Shown here in pieces: positions 62,927-64,000 of a DNA stretch of 64,000 nt; positions within the stretch are counted from its first letter, which is position 1; each line of letters opens with the position of its first letter. The translations under genes and the position numbers were made by a program. The stretch comes from JAPPKS01 sp963667895 (GTDB lineage: Bacteria; Poribacteria; WGA-4E; PCPOR2b): NCBI GenBank assembly GCA_965223985.1, contig OZ245030.1, positions 3,968,001 to 4,032,000 on the forward strand. The letters run 5' to 3'. The notes beneath the pieces are model-generated. The model made no database searches, was not told where the DNA came from, and saw only the letters and a program-made list of their open reading frames with translations.

Positions 62927-64000
62927 TTATACGGTCGGGTTTTCCAATCCAAGCTTCGCATACGACTCGGCAGTTGGGAAAATCTTGCCGGGATTGCACA
63001 GTCCTGATGGATTAAAGACATCTCTGACTGTTGTCATCACTACAAGATCTTCCGGACTATAAATCAGCGGCATGTAATCCATCTTTTCAACTCCGATGCC
63101 GTGTTCTCCTGTGATTGTGCCGCCCACTTCAGCACAAGCTGCTAGAATCTCCATATTCACCGCATCTACCCGTGTACACTGATCCGGATCACGTTCATCG
63201 AACAGGACGACCGGATGAATATTTCCGTCACCTGCATGAAAAACGTTCGCGATAGGAATAGTGTATTTTTCAGAGATTTCTGCGACGCGGCGGAGTATTT
63301 TGGGTAACTGCGTGCGAGGCACGACGCCGTCTTGTGTGATATAGCTTGGAGCAAGTCGACCGAACGATCCAAAAGCACTCTTGCGTGATTTCCAGATGTT
63401 CTGCCGGTCTGTTTCATCTTTGGCATGGTGGATTTCACGGCAATTGTGGGAATTAAAGATTTCAGTAATTTGCGCGGCTTGATGCTGCATGCCCACTTTG
63501 ATACCATCTAGTTCAACGATGAGAACTGCGCCGGCATCAAGCGGGAAACCCCAATGAAAGGCTTCCTCAACAGTCTTGATTACCAAACTATCCATCATTT
63601 CCAGGGCAGCAGGAACCATCCCCGCACCGATAATTCTGGAGACAGCGTTCGATGCATCGTCAATACTTTCAAATATTCCCAGCAACGTTTGATAGGCTTG
63701 AGGTCTGCGCAAGAGTCGCACAATCGCCTTCGTGACGATGCCAAATGTTCCTTCACAGCCTATCATAAGCCCGCGTAGATCGTAACCCGGAGTTTCATCA
63801 ATATAGCCTCCAAATTCGACAATTTCCCCGTCGGGCAGTACAACTTCTAGACCCGATACGTGGTCCGTCGTAACACCATATTTTAAGGTATGAGGACCAC
63901 CTGAATTTTCTGCGATGTTTCCACCGATGGTACACGCTTTTTGACTGGACGGATCCGGAGCAAAATAGTAGCCCTGATTCTCAACAGCTTGGGTGAGCAG
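62927..64000 (-). CDS. glcD: FAD-linked oxidase, glycolate oxidase subunit GlcD (5' end outside window)
   Basis: The frame is open to the right edge of the window, reading 'YYFAPDPSSQKACTIGGNIA', then 'ENSGGPHTLKYGVTTDHVSG', before 'GYDLRGLMIGCEGTFGIVTK'. So 357 residues of a ~460-500-aa protein are present and the in-frame ATG at 63766 is internal. C-terminal motifs: 'PIANVFHAGDGNIHPVVLFD' (metal/substrate His residues), 'GGTITGEHGIGVEK' and 'FNPSGLCNPGKIFP'. It oxidises glycolate or D-lactate and passes electrons to GlcF. Confidence 0.93.
   Translation of the reverse strand: MLTQAVENQGYYFAPDPSSQKACTIGGNIAENSGGPHTLKYGVTTDHVSGLEVVLPDGEIVEFGGYIDETPGYDLRGLMIGCEGTFGIVTKAIVRLLRRPQAYQTLLGIFESIDDASNAVSRIIGAGMVPAALEMMDSLVIKTVEEAFHWGFPLDAGAVLIVELDGIKVGMQHQAAQITEIFNSHNCREIHHAKDETDRQNIWKSRKSAFGSFGRLAPSYITQDGVVPRTQLPKILRRVAEISEKYTIPIANVFHAGDGNIHPVVLFDERDPDQCTRVDAVNMEILAACAEVGGTITGEHGIGVEKMDYMPLIYSPEDLVVMTTVRDVFNPSGLCNPGKIFPTAESYAKLGLENPTV

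Overview
The window looks like chromosomal DNA of a Gram-negative, probably uncultured bacterium. It encodes a secretin, several lipoproteins, an outer-membrane barrel-like protein and DsbD. Several multi-domain proteins (an ECF sigma factor fused to a thioredoxin fold, an alpha-2-macroglobulin/TPR protein, LVIVD and YCF48 propellers, LamG fusions) resemble those of Poribacteria/PVC-type lineages. That assignment is inferred from gene style only; no rRNA or tRNA gene was seen. Dispersed short repeats are unusually dense.

Layout. 1-5.5 kb: the tail of an A2M/TPR protein and a broken secretion/pilus pair (a frameshifted secretin and a GspC/PilP-like gene with an in-frame TAG). 5.7-13.1 kb: the sigma-redoxin fusion, a small HTH protein, an ankyrin protein and two periplasmic Spy/CpxP-like proteins. 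13.1-17.2 kb: a beta-propeller and a WYL regulator within repeats (CTCCCC hairpins and a perfect-period 115-bp tandem repeat). 17.2-32.1 kb: a type I-D CRISPR-Cas locus. 32.3-33.5 kb: ~325-bp tandem repeats. 33.5-64 kb: mostly housekeeping and metabolic genes (GT-C/LamG fusion, def, larE, glcF, nagA, an SDR, an Hfq-like protein, M20 and VOC enzymes, envelope lipoproteins, dapB, plsC, cmk, tyrA, dsbD, glcE, partial glcD).

The CRISPR locus is the centre of interest. The effector operon is cas10d (HD domain) - an unrecognised 212-aa gene - csc2 - csc1 - cas3'. A 5' cas1 stump follows, then an opposite-strand VOC gene, then a second, complete cas1-cas2-cas4 module. No cas6 is visible. The array has 20 repeats of 37 nt. 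Three features are unusual. (1) Two repeats are each split by a 163-bp MITE-like element at exactly the same repeat position, with 12-bp duplications. (2) Two intervals are not 34-39-nt spacers but 631 bp and 1538 bp, holding truncated phage-like genes whose ends fall at repeat borders. (3) Just upstream of cas10d lie two degenerate repeats bracketing a short spacer-like sequence, an arrangement like known crRNA-like Cas-regulating RNAs (CreR/CreA type).

The terminal motif of the MITE recurs in the dispersed repeats at 13-16 kb and in the tandem array at 32-33 kb, so one repeat family appears to have shaped both the flanks and the interior of the CRISPR locus. A separate candidate is a short structured transcript (promoter, 19-bp stem, intrinsic terminator) at 53.7 kb, upstream of dapB.
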